From Mycobacterium sp. 4858 (GTDB lineage: Bacteria > Actinomycetota > Actinomycetes > Mycobacteriales > Mycobacteriaceae): DNA of 64,000 bases. Shown one piece after another: positions 51,244 through 61,554 of this stretch. The stretch lies in contig NZ_LT968775.1 in assembly GCF_900240975.1 (NCBI RefSeq), forward strand, positions 1,240,001 to 1,304,000, given 5' to 3'. The position numbers were made by a program, and so were the translations under genes. The notes below the pieces were generated by a model, which had not been told where the DNA came from, made no database searches, and saw nothing but the letters and a program-made list of their open reading frames with translations. Positions within the stretch are counted from its first letter, which is position 1, and every line of letters starts with the position of its first letter.

Positions 51244-53568
51244 CTAGCGGAAGACGCCGGGCAGGCTCAGCGTCGACAGCGTGTCATCCGACAGCGGGTT
51301 GTCGTTGACCATGTAGGTCCACGTCGACGTCGGCCGGGCCAGCTTGGAAAGATCCAGCCCCTGTTCCTCTTCCAGGACGTTGGCGGTCTCGAATGTCTGC
51401 TGCGCGGCCTCGATCGCGTCGGCGGCCAGCGACGCGAACGCGTCGACCGCCAACCGGTGGAACTCGTCCAGCGGGTTCTGCCGCCCCAGTGCCCGCAGGT
51501 GGATGCTCTCCCGGATGTCGGCCAGGTACGCCAGGTGGTCGGCCCAGCCGCGGTCGAGGTGATACAGCATGATCTGCCTGCAGATGGTCTCGAGCCGATC
51601 TTCGGGGATGTCCCCAGCCAGCTCCTTGTACCGCTTGGGCGCCAGTTCGGCGAGCTCCTCGCGCGCGGTTGGGGTGCGCAGCAACGTGTTTCGTCGATCG
51701 ACGATGATGGCGCGCTGTTGGGCGATGAGCTGGTTGTAACGCCAGGTGTTGGCGTGCACGTCCAGCATCCGGCCCTCGGCGACGCGCTGGGCGTGGTCGA
51801 GCAGCCCGGCCGCCTTGGGGCTGACGATCCGGCCATCCTCGTCGGTCTCCATGGGCAGCTTGTTGTGGTCGAGGTTGGCCGCCACGACGTCGTCTTCCCA
51901 ACTCGAGAAGAACACCGACGACCCCGGGTCGCCCTGGCGACCGGCGCGCCCGCGCAACTGGTTGTCCAGTCGCTCGGTGTGGTGCCGGCCGGTACCCACC
52001 ACGTGCAGCCCGCCGAGCTCGGCGACCCTGTCGTGGTCGGCCTCGTCGGAGCCCCCGAGCCGAATGTCGGTGCCCCGCCCCGCCATCTGCGTCGACACGG
52101 TGACCACACCGAACTTGCCGGCCTCGGCGATGACCTCGGCCTCCTCGGCGTCGTTCTTCGCGTTGAGCACCACCGCGGGCACGCCGCGGCGCAGCAGCCG
52201 CTCGTGCAGTTCCTCCGATTCGGCCACGTCGCGGGTGCCGACCAGCACCGGCTGCCCGGTCTCGTGCACCTCGGCGATGTGCGCGACGATCGCGTCGTTC
52301 TTGGCCGCGGCCGTGATGTAGACGCGGTCGGACTCGTCCTCGCGAACGTTGGGCTCATTCGGCGGGATTGGGGACACGCCGAGCTTGTAGAACTGGCGCA
52401 GCTGTTCTCCGGCGGCCAGCGCGGTGCCGGTCATGCCGCACACGGTTTCGTAGCGGTTGATCAGCGCCTGCACCGTGATCGTGTCGAGCACTTCGCCGGT
52501 TTCGGTGGTCTCGATCCCCTCCTTCGCCTCGACGGCGGCCTGCAGGCCGTCCGGCCAGCGCTGCAGTTGGGCGATCCGGCCGCGGGCGGCGTTGATCAGG
52601 TGCACCGCGTCGTCCCGGACGATGTAGTGCACGTCGCGCTGCAACAGCACGTGCGCGTGCAGGGCGACGTTCACCTCCGTCAGGGTCGTGCCGACGTGCT
52701 CCTCGGAGTAGAGGTCGATGCCGCCGAGCGCCTTCTCCACTTTGCGGGCGCCGACGTCGGTCAAATGGACGTTGCGGCTGTCGGAGTCGGTGTCGTAGTC
52801 GGTCCCGGCCTCCAACTCGCCGACCAGCTTGATGATCTCCAGCCGTGGCGTCTCCCGGTGCGTCGTGCCCGCCAGCACCAGCGGCACCAACGCCTCGTCG
52901 ACCAGCACCGAGTCGGCCTCGTCGATCAGCGCCACGTCGGGATTGGGCGACACCAGGTCGTCGACGTCGACCACGAGTTGGTCGCGCAGCACGTCGAAGC
53001 CGATCTCGTTGACCGAGGCGTAGGTGACGTCGCAGCCGTAGGCGGCGCGGCGCTCCTCGCTGGTCGATTCGGCGGTGATCCAGCCGACCGTCAACCCCAT
53101 CGCCTCGATCAGCGGGCCCATCCACTCCGCGTCGCGGCGGGCCAGGTAGTCGTTGATGGTCACCACGTGGACGTGCCGCCCGGCCAGCGCGTAGCCGGCC
53201 GCCGCGATCGCCCCGGAGAGCGTCTTGCCCTCACCGGTGGCCATTTCGATGACGTCGCCCGCGAGCATGCGCAGCGCCCCGAGCAGCTGCACGTCAAACG
53301 GACGTAGGGCCGTCGATCGCTCGGCCGCCTCCCGGGCGATGGCGAGGAACTGCGGGATGTCCTCGGACTCGGCGAGGTCGTCGAGGTTGAGCAGCCCGGC
53401 GGCCTTGCGCAGCTGCTCGTCGGTGAGGCCTGCGGCTTCCTCGTCGTATTCGGACGAGTCGGTGACCTGGCCGAGGGATCGGCTGCGGTTCTTCTCGGTG
53501 CTGGCGCCGAGCAGTCGCCAAAAACGGCTGCTCAGGCGGCCGGGTTGTGGGCGGGTGGTCTTTGACAC
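51244..53568 (-). CDS. secA2: Accessory Sec ATPase SecA2
   Basis: The 774-residue accessory preprotein translocase ATPase. The Walker A segment [11 protein letters not shown] is at 109-119, followed by [20 protein letters not shown]-type motifs, DEAD-like [14 protein letters not shown], and the NBD2 segment [24 protein letters not shown]. Shorter than SecA1 because the helical wing/C-terminal zinc region is reduced, as expected of SecA2. It exports a small set of proteins, some lacking signal peptides, and aids phagosome arrest in M. tuberculosis. GTG start; the M. tuberculosis annotation is about 30 residues longer at the N terminus. Confidence 0.95.
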   Translation of the reverse strand: MSKTTRPQPGRLSSRFWRLLGASTEKNRSRSLGQVTDSSEYDEEAAGLTDEQLRKAAGLLNLDDLAESEDIPQFLAIAREAAERSTALRPFDVQLLGALRMLAGDVIEMATGEGKTLSGAIAAAGYALAGRHVHVVTINDYLARRDAEWMGPLIEAMGLTVGWITAESTSEERRAAYGCDVTYASVNEIGFDVLRDQLVVDVDDLVSPNPDVALIDEADSVLVDEALVPLVLAGTTHRETPRLEIIKLVGELEAGTDYDTDSDSRNVHLTDVGARKVEKALGGIDLYSEEHVGTTLTEVNVALHAHVLLQRDVHYIVRDDAVHLINAARGRIAQLQRWPDGLQAAVEAKEGIETTETGEVLDTITVQALINRYETVCGMTGTALAAGEQLRQFYKLGVSPIPPNEPNVREDESDRVYITAAAKNDAIVAHIAEVHETGQPVLVGTRDVAESEELHERLLRRGVPAVVLNAKNDAEEAEVIAEAGKFGVVTVSTQMAGRGTDIRLGGSDEADHDRVAELGGLHVVGTGRHHTERLDNQLRGRAGRQGDPGSSVFFSSWEDDVVAANLDHNKLPMETDEDGRIVSPKAAGLLDHAQRVAEGRMLDVHANTWRYNQLIAQQRAIIVDRRNTLLRTPTAREELAELAPKRYKELAGDIPEDRLETICRQIMLYHLDRGWADHLAYLADIRESIHLRALGRQNPLDEFHRLAVDAFASLAADAIEAAQQTFETANVLEEEQGLDLSKLARPTSTWTYMVNDNPLSDDTLSTLSLPGVFR

Positions 53569-53620
53569 AGGTCAACGGTACGCGACCCGCCAGCGTGCGT
53601 GTCCGTACGCGACACGCGGT

Positions 53621-55264
53621 TCACGCCAGGTTGGAGCGGCGGGGATACGCCACGTTGGGGTCGGTGAGGACGTTGACGACGGCGGGCAGGCCGCTGCCGA
53701 AGGCGCGTTCCAGCGCGGGCCGCAGCTCGGCCGGGGCGGAGACCAGCTCGCCGTGGCCGCCGAGGGCGCGCACCACCTCGTCGTAGCGGGTTCCCGGGCG
53801 CAGTTCGGCCACCACCGAATAGCCGTACAACGCCTCCATCGGGTGCTTCTCCAGCCCCCAGATTCCGTTGTTGCCGATCACCGAGACGACGGGCACGTTG
53901 TGCCGTACCAGGGTGTCCCACTCCATGCCACTGAAGCCGAACGCGCCGTCACCCTGCAGCAGGACGACCTGACGGTCCGGCCGGGCCAGCTTGGCGGCCA
54001 GGGCGTAGCCGGGGCCCGAGCCGAGGCACCCGAAGGGGCCGCTGTCCAGCCAGCAGCCGGGTAGGTAGCTGTCGATCACCCGTCCGGCGTAGGAGCCGAA
54101 ATCGCCCCCGTCGATGACGACGATGGCGTCGCGGTCCAGCATCGGGGCGAGCTCCGCGTACACCCGCATGGGATGCAGCGGGATGCGATCGTCGGCGAGC
54201 TCCGTCTTCTCCTTGCCGCGCGCCGCGGTCTCGGCCGTCCGTAGCTCGTCGATCCAGCCCCGGTGATCGGTCCCGCCGCCGGCGGCCAGTGCCGCCAGCG
54301 TCGACAACAGGTCCCCGTAGAGCTCGGCTTCGACCGGCCGGGGATGTTTGCGCTCGGGTTCGGCCCGGTCCACCACGATGAGCCGGGTTTGCGGCCCGAA
54401 CACGGCGCCGAAGCCGAGCCGGAAGTCCATGGGCACCCCGACGATCAGCGCAACATCGGCCTCGCCCAACGCTTTTCCGCGCACCCGGGAGAACGCCAGC
54501 GGATGATCGGCGGGCACCGCGCCGCGGGCCATCCCGTTCATCAACACCGGGATCTGCAGTTCCTCGGCGAGACGCAGCAGGGCCGCCTCCCCGCGTCCCC
54601 ACCAGACGTTGGTGCCGGCCATGATCACCGGCCGCTTCGCCGTGGACAGCAGACCGGCGGCGCGGCCGAGCGAGTCGCCGTCGGGGGGCGGCCCCGGCGG
54701 CAGGTCGGCGAGGGCGCCGGGGCCGCCGTGATCCTCGGACATCGAAAACACGTGGTCCATGGGGAAGTCGACGAAGCCGACGCCCGACGGGGCGCCGACC
54801 GCCGCCCGCAACGCCTCGTCGACGAGCCGCCCCGCATCCTCGGCCGACTGCGCCGTGGCGGCGAAGCGGGCCAGCGGCGCCACGAACGGCACGTGGTCGA
54901 TCTCCTGCAGCGAGCCCATGCCCCACCGCCCCGCGGGCGCTCGCCCGCCCAGCACGACGAGCGGCGACTGGTTCTGCTGCGCGGCCGCCATCGCGCTCAT
55001 CCCGTTGGTGACGCCCGGCCCGGCGGTGAGCGCGGCGACACCGGGAACCCGCGTCACTTTCGACCAGCCCTCGGCGGCGAAGGCCGCGGTCTGCTCATGC
55101 CGGGTGTCGATCAGCCGCACGCCCTCCGCTCGGCAGCCGTCGTAGAGCGAGAACAGGTGGCCGCCGGACAACGTGAACACGGTGTCGACACCGCTGGCCC
55201 GCAGGCGCCGCGCGATGAGCCGGCCGGCGTGCAATGTTTGAGTGGGGATGGCGTCGGTGCTCAT
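53621..55264 (-). CDS. ilvG: Acetolactate synthase-like TPP enzyme IlvG
   Basis: A 547-residue thiamine-diphosphate enzyme of the acetohydroxyacid synthase family. The N-terminal domain starts [26 protein letters not shown] with the activating Glu region replaced ([15 protein letters not shown] contains Glu), the middle domain carries [22 protein letters not shown], and the TPP motif is [22 protein letters not shown]. No regulatory subunit gene is adjacent, so true acetolactate synthase activity is uncertain; oxalyl-CoA decarboxylase-like or other activity is possible. Length equals recalled Rv1820. Confidence 0.87.
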   Translation of the reverse strand: MSTDAIPTQTLHAGRLIARRLRASGVDTVFTLSGGHLFSLYDGCRAEGVRLIDTRHEQTAAFAAEGWSKVTRVPGVAALTAGPGVTNGMSAMAAAQQNQSPLVVLGGRAPAGRWGMGSLQEIDHVPFVAPLARFAATAQSAEDAGRLVDEALRAAVGAPSGVGFVDFPMDHVFSMSEDHGGPGALADLPPGPPPDGDSLGRAAGLLSTAKRPVIMAGTNVWWGRGEAALLRLAEELQIPVLMNGMARGAVPADHPLAFSRVRGKALGEADVALIVGVPMDFRLGFGAVFGPQTRLIVVDRAEPERKHPRPVEAELYGDLLSTLAALAAGGGTDHRGWIDELRTAETAARGKEKTELADDRIPLHPMRVYAELAPMLDRDAIVVIDGGDFGSYAGRVIDSYLPGCWLDSGPFGCLGSGPGYALAAKLARPDRQVVLLQGDGAFGFSGMEWDTLVRHNVPVVSVIGNNGIWGLEKHPMEALYGYSVVAELRPGTRYDEVVRALGGHGELVSAPAELRPALERAFGSGLPAVVNVLTDPNVAYPRRSNLA

Positions 55265-55357
55265 AACCGCAGCCTATCCAGATCCTTCGGGTACCTTCGC
55301 CGGAGGATTTCAAGTTCCAGCAGAGTCCATCAGCGCGACCGTGAGGAGACAGCGACC

Positions 55358-57283
55358 ATGGGCCCAAAGCCGTTCAAGCCCTCGATCGACTGGTCGACGG
55401 CCACCATCGATTCCTTGCGGTGGGTGGCCATCGCATGGCTCGTCAGCGCGGTGGTGCTCTTCATCGTGCTGGTCGCCTTCAGGTACCTCACGCCGTGGGG
55501 CCGGCAGTTCTGGCGGATCACCCGCGGGTACTTCGTCGGGGCCCACAGCGTGCGCGTGTGGCTGATGCTGGGCGTGCTGTTGCTGTCGGTACTCCTGTCG
55601 GTGCGGCTCATGGTGTTGCTCAGCTACCAGGGCAACGACCTGTACACCGCGGTTCAGAAGGCGGTGCAGGGTCTCGCCGCCGACGACGACGCGGTCAAAC
55701 AGTCCGGGATTCACGGCTTCTGGATGTCGATCGCGATCTTCAGCGTGCTGGCGGTCCTGTACGTCGTCCGGTTCATGATCGACATCTACCTGACGCAGCG
55801 GTTCATCATCGCCTGGCGCATGTGGCTGACGGCGAATCTCACCGACGACTGGCTCGCCGGGCGGGCCTACTACCGCGACCTGTTCATCGACCACACCATC
55901 GACAACCCCGACCAGCGCATCCAGCAGGACATCGACATCTTCACCGCCAATGCGGGCGGCACCCCGAACATCCCGTCCAACGGCACCGGCAGCACCTTGC
56001 TGTTCGGGGCCGTCAACGCCGTGGCCTCGGTGATTTCCTTCGCCGCGATTCTGTGGAACCTGTCCGGAAATCTCACCGTGCTCGGCGTTGACCTGCCACG
56101 CGCGATGTTCTGGACGGTGCTGGTTTACGTGCTGGTCGCCACGGTGGTGGCGATCTGGTTGGGCCATCCCCTGATTCGGCTCAGCTTCGACAACGAGAGG
56201 CTCAACGCCGCGTTCCGGTACGCCCTGGTGCGATTGCGTGACGCTGCGGAGGCCGTGGGTTTCTACCGCGGCGAGCGCGTGGAGCGGACGCAGCTGTGGC
56301 GGCGCTTCACCCCGATCATCGACAACTACCGCAAGTTCGTCCGCCGAACCATCATCTTCAACGGATGGAACTGGTCGGTCTCGCAGGCGATCGTGCCGTT
56401 GCCGTGGGTGATTCAGGCGCCGCGGCTGTTCGCCGGCCGGATCGATTTCGGCGACGTGGGTCAAAGCGCGACCGCCTTTGGCAATATTCAGGATTCGCTG
56501 TCGTTCTTCCGCAACAACTACGACGCCTTCGCCGCCTTCCGGGCGTCGATCATCCGGTTGCACGGCCTCGTCGATGCCAACGAGAAGGGGCGCGCGCTGC
56601 CGACCATACTGGTCAAGCCGAGCGAAGAGACCGCCGTCGAGCTTCGCGACCTCGAGGTGCGCACCCCGGCCGGTGACCGGCTGATCGACCCGCTGGATGT
56701 GCAACTCGCCGAAGGGGATTCGCTGGTGATCACCGGTCGCTCCGGCGCCGGCAAGACCACGCTGCTGCGCAGTCTGGCTGAGTTGTGGCCGTACGCCTCC
56801 GGCACCCTGTGCCGCCCGGACGGCGACAACGCGACGATGTTCCTGTCGCAGTTGCCCTACGTGCCGCTGGGCAGCCTGCGCACCGTGGTCTGCTACCCGA
56901 ATTCCCCGGACGGCATCTCCGATGACGAACTGCGGGAGGTACTCACCAAAGTCGCCCTGGCGCCACTGCTCGACCGGCTCGACGAAGAGCGGGACTGGGC
57001 CAAGGTGCTTTCACCCGGCGAGCAGCAACGTGTCGCCTTCGCGCGCATCCTGCTGACCAAACCCAAGGCGGTATTCCTCGACGAGGCCACCTCGGCGCTC
57101 GACGAGGGGCTGGAATTCGCGCTGTACCAACTCCTGCGGACCGAATTGCCGGACTGCGTGGTGGTCAGCGTCAGTCATCGGCCCACGGTCGAACAGCACC
57201 ACGAACAAGAGCTGCAGTTGCTCGGCGGCGGCCCGTGGCGGCTTGGCCCCGTGGAGGAAAAGAAGGAACCCGCCCCGGTCTAA
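55358..57283 (+). CDS. bacA: ABC transporter BacA (Rv1819c type), cobalamin/peptide importer
   Basis: A 641-residue half-transporter of the SbmA/BacA family fused to an ATPase. The transmembrane domain (about 1-330) opens with [21 protein letters not shown] and contains RWMLT-like [21 protein letters not shown]. The nucleotide-binding domain has Walker [12 protein letters not shown], signature [16 protein letters not shown] and Walker [15 protein letters not shown]. The M. tuberculosis protein imports vitamin B12, bleomycin and other hydrophilic compounds through a large cavity. The ATG after GTGAGGAG was chosen; the reading frame open upstream is a shadow of ilvG. Confidence 0.93.
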   Translation: MGPKPFKPSIDWSTATIDSLRWVAIAWLVSAVVLFIVLVAFRYLTPWGRQFWRITRGYFVGAHSVRVWLMLGVLLLSVLLSVRLMVLLSYQGNDLYTAVQKAVQGLAADDDAVKQSGIHGFWMSIAIFSVLAVLYVVRFMIDIYLTQRFIIAWRMWLTANLTDDWLAGRAYYRDLFIDHTIDNPDQRIQQDIDIFTANAGGTPNIPSNGTGSTLLFGAVNAVASVISFAAILWNLSGNLTVLGVDLPRAMFWTVLVYVLVATVVAIWLGHPLIRLSFDNERLNAAFRYALVRLRDAAEAVGFYRGERVERTQLWRRFTPIIDNYRKFVRRTIIFNGWNWSVSQAIVPLPWVIQAPRLFAGRIDFGDVGQSATAFGNIQDSLSFFRNNYDAFAAFRASIIRLHGLVDANEKGRALPTILVKPSEETAVELRDLEVRTPAGDRLIDPLDVQLAEGDSLVITGRSGAGKTTLLRSLAELWPYASGTLCRPDGDNATMFLSQLPYVPLGSLRTVVCYPNSPDGISDDELREVLTKVALAPLLDRLDEERDWAKVLSPGEQQRVAFARILLTKPKAVFLDEATSALDEGLEFALYQLLRTELPDCVVVSVSHRPTVEQHHEQELQLLGGGPWRLGPVEEKKEPAPV

Positions 57284-57287
57284 CAGC

Positions 57288-57422
57288 TGCCGGCCGCGTG
57301 CGCTCCGGCGCCGGGTCGTCACGCGCCTACGCGCCCCCGGCCCTGCCGGCCGCGTGCGCTCCGGCGCCGGGTCGTCACGCGCCTACGCGCCCCCGGCCCT
57401 GCCGGCCGCGTGCGCTCCGGCG
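57288..57422. repeat. 56-bp tandem repeat (2.4 units) derived from a gene 3' end
   Basis: Units starting TGCCGGCCGCGTGCGCTCC begin at 57288, 57344 and 57400, two identical 56-bp units plus a partial third. The final unit and a half lie inside the 3' end of the flavoprotein gene: each complete unit contains the same CTA (reverse stop) and GGCCGCG blocks. The array fills the whole space between the converging bacA and flavoprotein genes. Identity between units suggests recent or ongoing slippage. Confidence 0.88.
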
Positions 57423-58846
57423 CGGCGGCCGAAGAACGATCCCTCCCCCAGCTGCGTCCCGCTGGCGTAGCCCTTGCCGTCCTGGGCGATGTTCGACGCG
57501 CAGGCCCCGGCCGCATACAAGCCCGGCACCACAGCACCGTCCTGACGCAACACCTCGCCATCCACGGACGTGGCGAGCCCACCAATGGTGAAACCGGCGT
57601 ACATCGCCTTCCCCAGTGACATGTCGAACGCGCCCCAGGGCCCCTGGTCTTGCGCGGCAAGGAATTCGGGCTGTTTGTGGAAGTCGGGGTCCTCGCCGCG
57701 GGCGGCGTTGGCGTTGTAACGGTCCAGCGTCGCTATCAGGTTGCCCTCCGGAATGCCAAGCGCGGCTTCCATTTCCGTGACGGTCTCCCATCCGTCGATC
57801 AGCGGGACCAGCGGCATCTTGGGGTGCTCCAGGTGCGCCTCGTCGACGATGAGGAACGCCGCGCTGTCCGGCTGGTCCATGATGAACCCGGAAGTCCTCG
57901 AGTGGTACGAATCCTCGGCGACGAAGCGCCGTCCGAGCTTGTTGACGATGATTCCCGTCAACAGGATCGACGGCGGGTAAGGCGGGGCCGTGATGAAGAT
58001 CTGGTCCATGTGTTCGGTGGCGCCGCCCGCCGAGACGCCCATGCGGATGCCCAGGCCGTCGTCGTAGGTATTGCCCAGCACGAACGGTTTCTCGGCCAGC
58101 TTCGGGGTGTACTCGGCCACCATCTCCGGGTTCATCACGAACCCGCCCGCAGCGATGATCACCGACTTTGCCTTGACCGCACCGGTTTCGGAGAACTGCT
58201 TCCACATGACACCGCTCACCGCGCCGGAACCGTCGACGATGAGCTCGGTGGCGCCCGTCTCGTACCGGATCTGCACGCCCAGGCTCGCGGCGCGCTTGAG
58301 CAGCAGGTCGATCACCATGCTGGCGCCGCCGGTGTCGCCGGGCACCGGCACCTTGTGGCCGCGCGGCGCCGGCACCGCCTTCTCCAGGAACGGCCACACC
58401 TTCTCGTTGCCGGTGAACATCAGGCCCTCGGTGTTGGGCTGAATGACCGCCTTGCCCGGGAAGTAACTGCGCTCGAATTGAAAACCCAACTCTTCCAGCC
58501 AGTTGAAATGCTCGACGCTGCCCTCGCAGTAGGCGCGGATCTTGTCGTGGTCGGGCTGGCGGGACACGGCGACCAGGTAGTTGTACATCTCCTCGGGCGA
58601 GTCGGGGTGACCGGTCGCCTCCTGAACCGCCGTTCCGCCACCGAGGTAGAAGTGGCCCCCGGCAAGCGACGTGGTGCCGCCCGCCGCCGCGGCGCGCTCC
58701 AGCACCAGCACCCGCGCCCCGGCCGCCGCAGCACTGACGGCGGCGCATCCGCCCGCGATGCCGAAGCCGACCACGACCACGTCGACGTCATCGGACCACG
58801 ACGTGACGTCGTCCGCGCTGACCGTTGTCGGTATCTCGGTGCTCAT
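57383..58846 (-). CDS. FAD-dependent oxidoreductase, fumarate reductase/ketosteroid dehydrogenase class (Rv1817-like)
   Basis: A 487-residue flavoprotein. The FAD-binding motif VVVGFGIAGGCAAVSAAAAG is near residues 23-42, with ARVLVLERAAAAGGTTSLAGGHFYLGGG following, and the C-terminal FAD contact GLYAAGACASNIAQDGKGYASGTQLGEG. It belongs to the family of fumarate reductase flavoprotein subunits and 3-ketosteroid-delta1-dehydrogenases; substrate unknown. The ATG lies eight bases after GAGGAG within a MIRU-like element and gives the recalled Rv1817 length. The last codons coincide with a 56-bp repeat unit. Confidence 0.87.
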   Translation of the reverse strand: MSTEIPTTVSADDVTSWSDDVDVVVVGFGIAGGCAAVSAAAAGARVLVLERAAAAGGTTSLAGGHFYLGGGTAVQEATGHPDSPEEMYNYLVAVSRQPDHDKIRAYCEGSVEHFNWLEELGFQFERSYFPGKAVIQPNTEGLMFTGNEKVWPFLEKAVPAPRGHKVPVPGDTGGASMVIDLLLKRAASLGVQIRYETGATELIVDGSGAVSGVMWKQFSETGAVKAKSVIIAAGGFVMNPEMVAEYTPKLAEKPFVLGNTYDDGLGIRMGVSAGGATEHMDQIFITAPPYPPSILLTGIIVNKLGRRFVAEDSYHSRTSGFIMDQPDSAAFLIVDEAHLEHPKMPLVPLIDGWETVTEMEAALGIPEGNLIATLDRYNANAARGEDPDFHKQPEFLAAQDQGPWGAFDMSLGKAMYAGFTIGGLATSVDGEVLRQDGAVVPGLYAAGACASNIAQDGKGYASGTQLGEGSFFGRRAGAHAAGRAGGA

Positions 58847-58898
58847 TTGCGCCACTCCTCTTCATCACTGCGTTCTGCATCGTCGCCGGCGCGGCTCA
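58844..58898 (-). repeat. MIRU-like element (short form) at a stop/start junction
   Basis: On the minus strand it runs from the TGA of the VOC gene (TGAGCCGCGCCGGCGACG) through ATGCAGAACGCAGTGATG to AAGAGGAGTGGCGCAAATG, the start codon of the flavoprotein gene, 55 bp in all. Insertion so that the element supplies the stop of one gene and the ribosome binding site plus start of the next is the defining habit of MIRUs (as in senX3-regX3, recalled). Confidence 0.75.
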
Positions 58899-59396
58899 CC
58901 GCTGCTCCTGTTTGATGTAGTCGTAGAACGCCCTCATCTCGGGCGCAATGTAGGCGATCTCCACGAACGGCACCGCCGCCTGCGGCGCCGATACGTAACC
59001 GAACTGGATCCCGCCGGGCATCACACCTTGCTGCACCACTTTCGCCCCGAATCGCGCCGACTCTGCCAACGCGGCCTCGAACTGCTCGGGGCTTTCCACC
59101 TCCATGCAGATGTGGTGCAGGCCGGGCCCGGATTCGCGCAGAAAGTCACTATAGATGTTCTCGCCACGGACCGGTTGGATCAGCTCCAGCTGCATGTCGC
59201 CGAGGTAGCTCAGTGAGATGCTGGCGACGAAATCGGCCGGCTTGCCTCGGTAGCTGCAGGAGTCCGGAGCAAAGTGTACGTCGGGGATCCGGACCCACTT
59301 GCGCACGCCTAACATGCCGGTGAGCGCGGTTTCCGTGGCGGCAAGGTCGGTGGTGACCCACGCGATCTGCGTCGGCGATTGAACGGGAAGGGTCAT
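58896..59396 (-). CDS. VOC/glyoxalase-superfamily protein
   Basis: A 166-residue protein with paired beta-alpha-beta-beta-beta modules of the vicinal oxygen chelate fold: QIAWVTTDLAATETALTGMLG at the N terminus and GPGLHHICMEVESPEQFEAALAES in the second module, the latter with a metal-ligand-like HH. MQLELIQPVRGENIY supplies a Glu. Likely a metal-dependent dioxygenase, lyase or isomerase; substrate unknown. Start at the internal ATG (TLPVQSPTQ). Coupled through a MIRU-like element to the flavoprotein gene, so the two probably act on the same substrate. Confidence 0.82.
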   Translation of the reverse strand: MTLPVQSPTQIAWVTTDLAATETALTGMLGVRKWVRIPDVHFAPDSCSYRGKPADFVASISLSYLGDMQLELIQPVRGENIYSDFLRESGPGLHHICMEVESPEQFEAALAESARFGAKVVQQGVMPGGIQFGYVSAPQAAVPFVEIAYIAPEMRAFYDYIKQEQR

Positions 59397-59519
59397 CGTC
59401 TCGCAGGATAGTCCAGTGGCTCGGCCCCCAGGAAGGCCCGCGGCAACTTTGCCGTGACGAGCCGCCGCGGTCACACCGGAGCCGGGTGAACATGTTCTAT
59501 TTCGCGCCCCGCGCAACCG

Positions 59520-60203
59520 TCAATGTCGGGCCAACATGTCGACCAGCAGCCGAAGCTGGGCGTCGAAAACCGCCTCCGGGTCGGTCACGGTGTCGGCGCC
59601 GTATTGGCCGAACACCTCGAGGCTGATCGCACCCAACACGCCCGCCCAGAGCAGGAAGCACTTAGCGACGACCTCGTCATCGCCGGGAAACCCGAATTCC
59701 TGGCGGATCCGGTCGAAGTCCGACGACATGGGTTGGGGCGCAACGGCATCGGTGAGCCGGATGTCGCCGGTGGCAATCCCCGACGCCACGGCGTCGAAGA
59801 AGGCGGCCACCACTCTGGTCCCCACGGCGACGGTGCGCTCGGGCGGAGCGTGATACCCGGGCACGGGGCTGCCGTACAGCAGAGCCCAGCGGGCCGGGTG
59901 CGCGACGGCCCATCGCCGCGCCGCCCGGGAAATAGCCACGACATCGTCACTCCAGAGATCCCCGACAGCCTCGCGGGCACGGTCGACGGAGTCGGCAAGG
60001 TCCGTATAGGCGTCGACCAGCAGCAGGGTCAGCAGTTCGTCCCGGCTGGACACGTACCGGTACACGGCCGACGACACCATGCCGAGGTCCCGGGCGATCG
60101 CGCGCACGGACAACCCGGCCGCGCCGCGGTCGACCAACTGCTGGCGGCCCAGCTGGATGATGCGGGCCTCGATTTGCTCCCGCGTTTCCTGGCGTTTGCC
60201 CAC
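59520..60203 (-). CDS. TetR-family regulator (Rv1816-like)
   Basis: A protein of about 227 residues. The N-terminal HTH (LSVRAIARDLGMVSSAVYRYV, about 31-51) is followed by SSRDELLTLLLVDAYTDLAD and an all-helical ligand domain ending LRLLVDMLARH. The GTG (VGKRQETREQ) is preferred over an upstream TTG. It is divergent from the F420-type oxidoreductase gene across a 112-base gap with two copies of a palindrome, so it probably represses that gene and itself. The VOC and flavoprotein genes downstream may belong to the same regulon. Confidence 0.87.
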   Translation of the reverse strand: MGKRQETREQIEARIIQLGRQQLVDRGAAGLSVRAIARDLGMVSSAVYRYVSSRDELLTLLLVDAYTDLADSVDRAREAVGDLWSDDVVAISRAARRWAVAHPARWALLYGSPVPGYHAPPERTVAVGTRVVAAFFDAVASGIATGDIRLTDAVAPQPMSSDFDRIRQEFGFPGDDEVVAKCFLLWAGVLGAISLEVFGQYGADTVTDPEAVFDAQLRLLVDMLARH

Positions 60204-60223
60204 ACGGCCAGTCTGGCACAACC

Positions 60224-60238
60224 GAGATCACTGCTCTT
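60224..60238. promoter_or_regulatory. Second, imperfect operator copy near the TetR gene
   Basis: GAGATCACTGCTCTT differs from the perfect palindrome core GAGAGCACTGCTCTC at two positions. It lies about 20 bases upstream of the TetR start, about 50 bases from the first copy, suiting autoregulation. Confidence 0.5.
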
Positions 60239-60274
60239 GCTTTCTGCGCAGGATTGTGGCATCGTGCGCGTTCT

Positions 60275-60291
60275 AGAGAGCACTGCTCTCT
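60275..60291. promoter_or_regulatory. Perfect palindromic operator for the TetR regulator
   Basis: AGAGAGCACTGCTCTCT is a perfect 8+1+8 palindrome about 25 bases before the F420-type oxidoreductase start, followed by an AT-rich TTTTTATTC stretch. Size and symmetry are right for a TetR-family dimer site, and a near copy sits on the TetR side of the same gap. Confidence 0.65.
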
Positions 60292-60315
60292 TTTTATTCG
60301 CAGAGAGGACACGAC

Positions 60316-60771
60316 ATGTCGACGCGATACGAAGAGCCGAACGGTCTCGCGCGGGCCGCCAACGCGGTGATCCGCTGGCTTGCCGAGCTGGGCGTCAGCA
60401 TCGCCGGGACGCGCGCGCTGCGGGTCCGCGGGCGAAAGAGCGGCAAGCCGCGGTCGGTGGTCATCAACCTGCTCACCGTCGACGGCGTGGGTTATCTGGT
60501 CTCACCCCGGGGCGACACCCAGTGGGCACGCAACGTCAGAGCCGCGGGCGTGGTCGAGACGGGCCCCCGCTGGCGGAGGCGCCGCGCCCGGGCCAGCGAG
60601 GTTGCCGACTCGGCAAAGCCGGAGCTGCTGCGGCGCTATCTGGACCGCTGGTATTGGCAAGTCAAGGGCTACGCCGCGGGGCTGACGCCGGACAGCACCG
60701 AGGAGCAGTTCCGGGCCGCCGCGCCGACGATCCCGGTGTTCGCCCTCGCGGAGGCCGACGCGACTCGCTGA
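60316..60771 (+). CDS. Deazaflavin (F420)-dependent nitroreductase-family protein
   Basis: A 151-residue split-barrel protein of the Ddn/DUF385 family. RALRVRGRKSGKPRSVVINLLTVDGVGYLVSPRGDTQWARNVRAAG carries the conserved F420-phosphate-binding Arg/Lys/Ser pattern. Members reduce quinones or nitro compounds with F420H2 or are inactive binders. A GAGAGGACACGAC stretch precedes the ATG. Divergent from its presumed TetR regulator. It is not part of the M. tuberculosis order Rv1815-Rv1816 as I recall it, so it may be an addition here. Confidence 0.83.
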   Translation: MSTRYEEPNGLARAANAVIRWLAELGVSIAGTRALRVRGRKSGKPRSVVINLLTVDGVGYLVSPRGDTQWARNVRAAGVVETGPRWRRRRARASEVADSAKPELLRRYLDRWYWQVKGYAAGLTPDSTEEQFRAAAPTIPVFALAEADATR

Positions 60772-60776
60772 ATGGC

Positions 60777-61460
60777 CTAGCGGGCGCCCCCGCGCGCCAC
60801 CCCGAGATCCTCGCGGACCTCTTCGGAGGTGGCCCGCCACGACACCGCCGCCGGGAAGTCACCCCAGACACTGTTGAAGATCCCCACCAACAGCCCGGGA
60901 CCGGCGCTCGAGGGCAGGTACACCGGGCCGCCGGAGTCGCCGTTGTGGCTCTGGACGCCGTGCGACATGGTGAACCAGCCGTTGTTCACGCTTTCCACGG
61001 TCCCGCAGGTCTCGCCGGTGCTCACGCCGAAATGGCAGATCGCCTGTCCCGGCGCGAGCGCGGCCGCCGGATTCGAGATCAGTGGACGCCCGCCCGGCAG
61101 GACGTTGTTCGCCATCACGCCGTTGTCCAGCACGATCGCCTCGTAGTCGGTGATCAACTGGTCGGTGGCCACCGTCGTACCGCTGGGCGTGTTGTCCCGG
61201 AAGGCCGCCAGGCGGCCGATGACCGCGCCGCCTCGGTCGGTGACGACCCCCTCGCCACCCCGGCAGTGCCCCGCGGTGAACGCGATCTTCAGGCCGGGGT
61301 CGACGTAGCCCAGCGTGCAGACGCGGTTGCCCTGATGGATCTCCATGCCCGGATAGACCGCGACGGGGTCAGCTTGAGCCGGCGCAGGCGGCACGGATTG
61401 CGCGAGCGCGGCGACGGTGACCGACGCGGTGAATGCGCGCATTGCCAGGCGACGCACCAT
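60777..61460 (-). CDS. Secreted chymotrypsin-like serine protease (Rv1815-like)
   Basis: A 227-residue exported protein. Signal peptide about 1-30 (ending AQA), then a trypsin-fold domain with catalytic His65 in FTAGHC, a candidate Asp105 in [11 protein letters not shown] and Ser176 in HNGDSGGPV. Cysteine pairs Cys48/Cys66 and Cys142/Cys152 fit disulfides. Relatives cut extracellular or wall proteins; substrate unknown. Its stop lies five bases from that of the convergent F420-type gene. Confidence 0.85.
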   Translation of the reverse strand: MVRRLAMRAFTASVTVAALAQSVPPAPAQADPVAVYPGMEIHQGNRVCTLGYVDPGLKIAFTAGHCRGGEGVVTDRGGAVIGRLAAFRDNTPSGTTVATDQLITDYEAIVLDNGVMANNVLPGGRPLISNPAAALAPGQAICHFGVSTGETCGTVESVNNGWFTMSHGVQSHNGDSGGPVYLPSSAGPGLLVGIFNSVWGDFPAAVSWRATSEEVREDLGVARGGAR

Positions 61461-61554
61461 GAACTCCGATCCGTCGGGGCCAAATCTCGACCGATTTGAG
61501 ATTACGGCGTGACTTTCGGTTACGCAGAAGTCTTCGCGCCGTCGGCCGCCCGCG

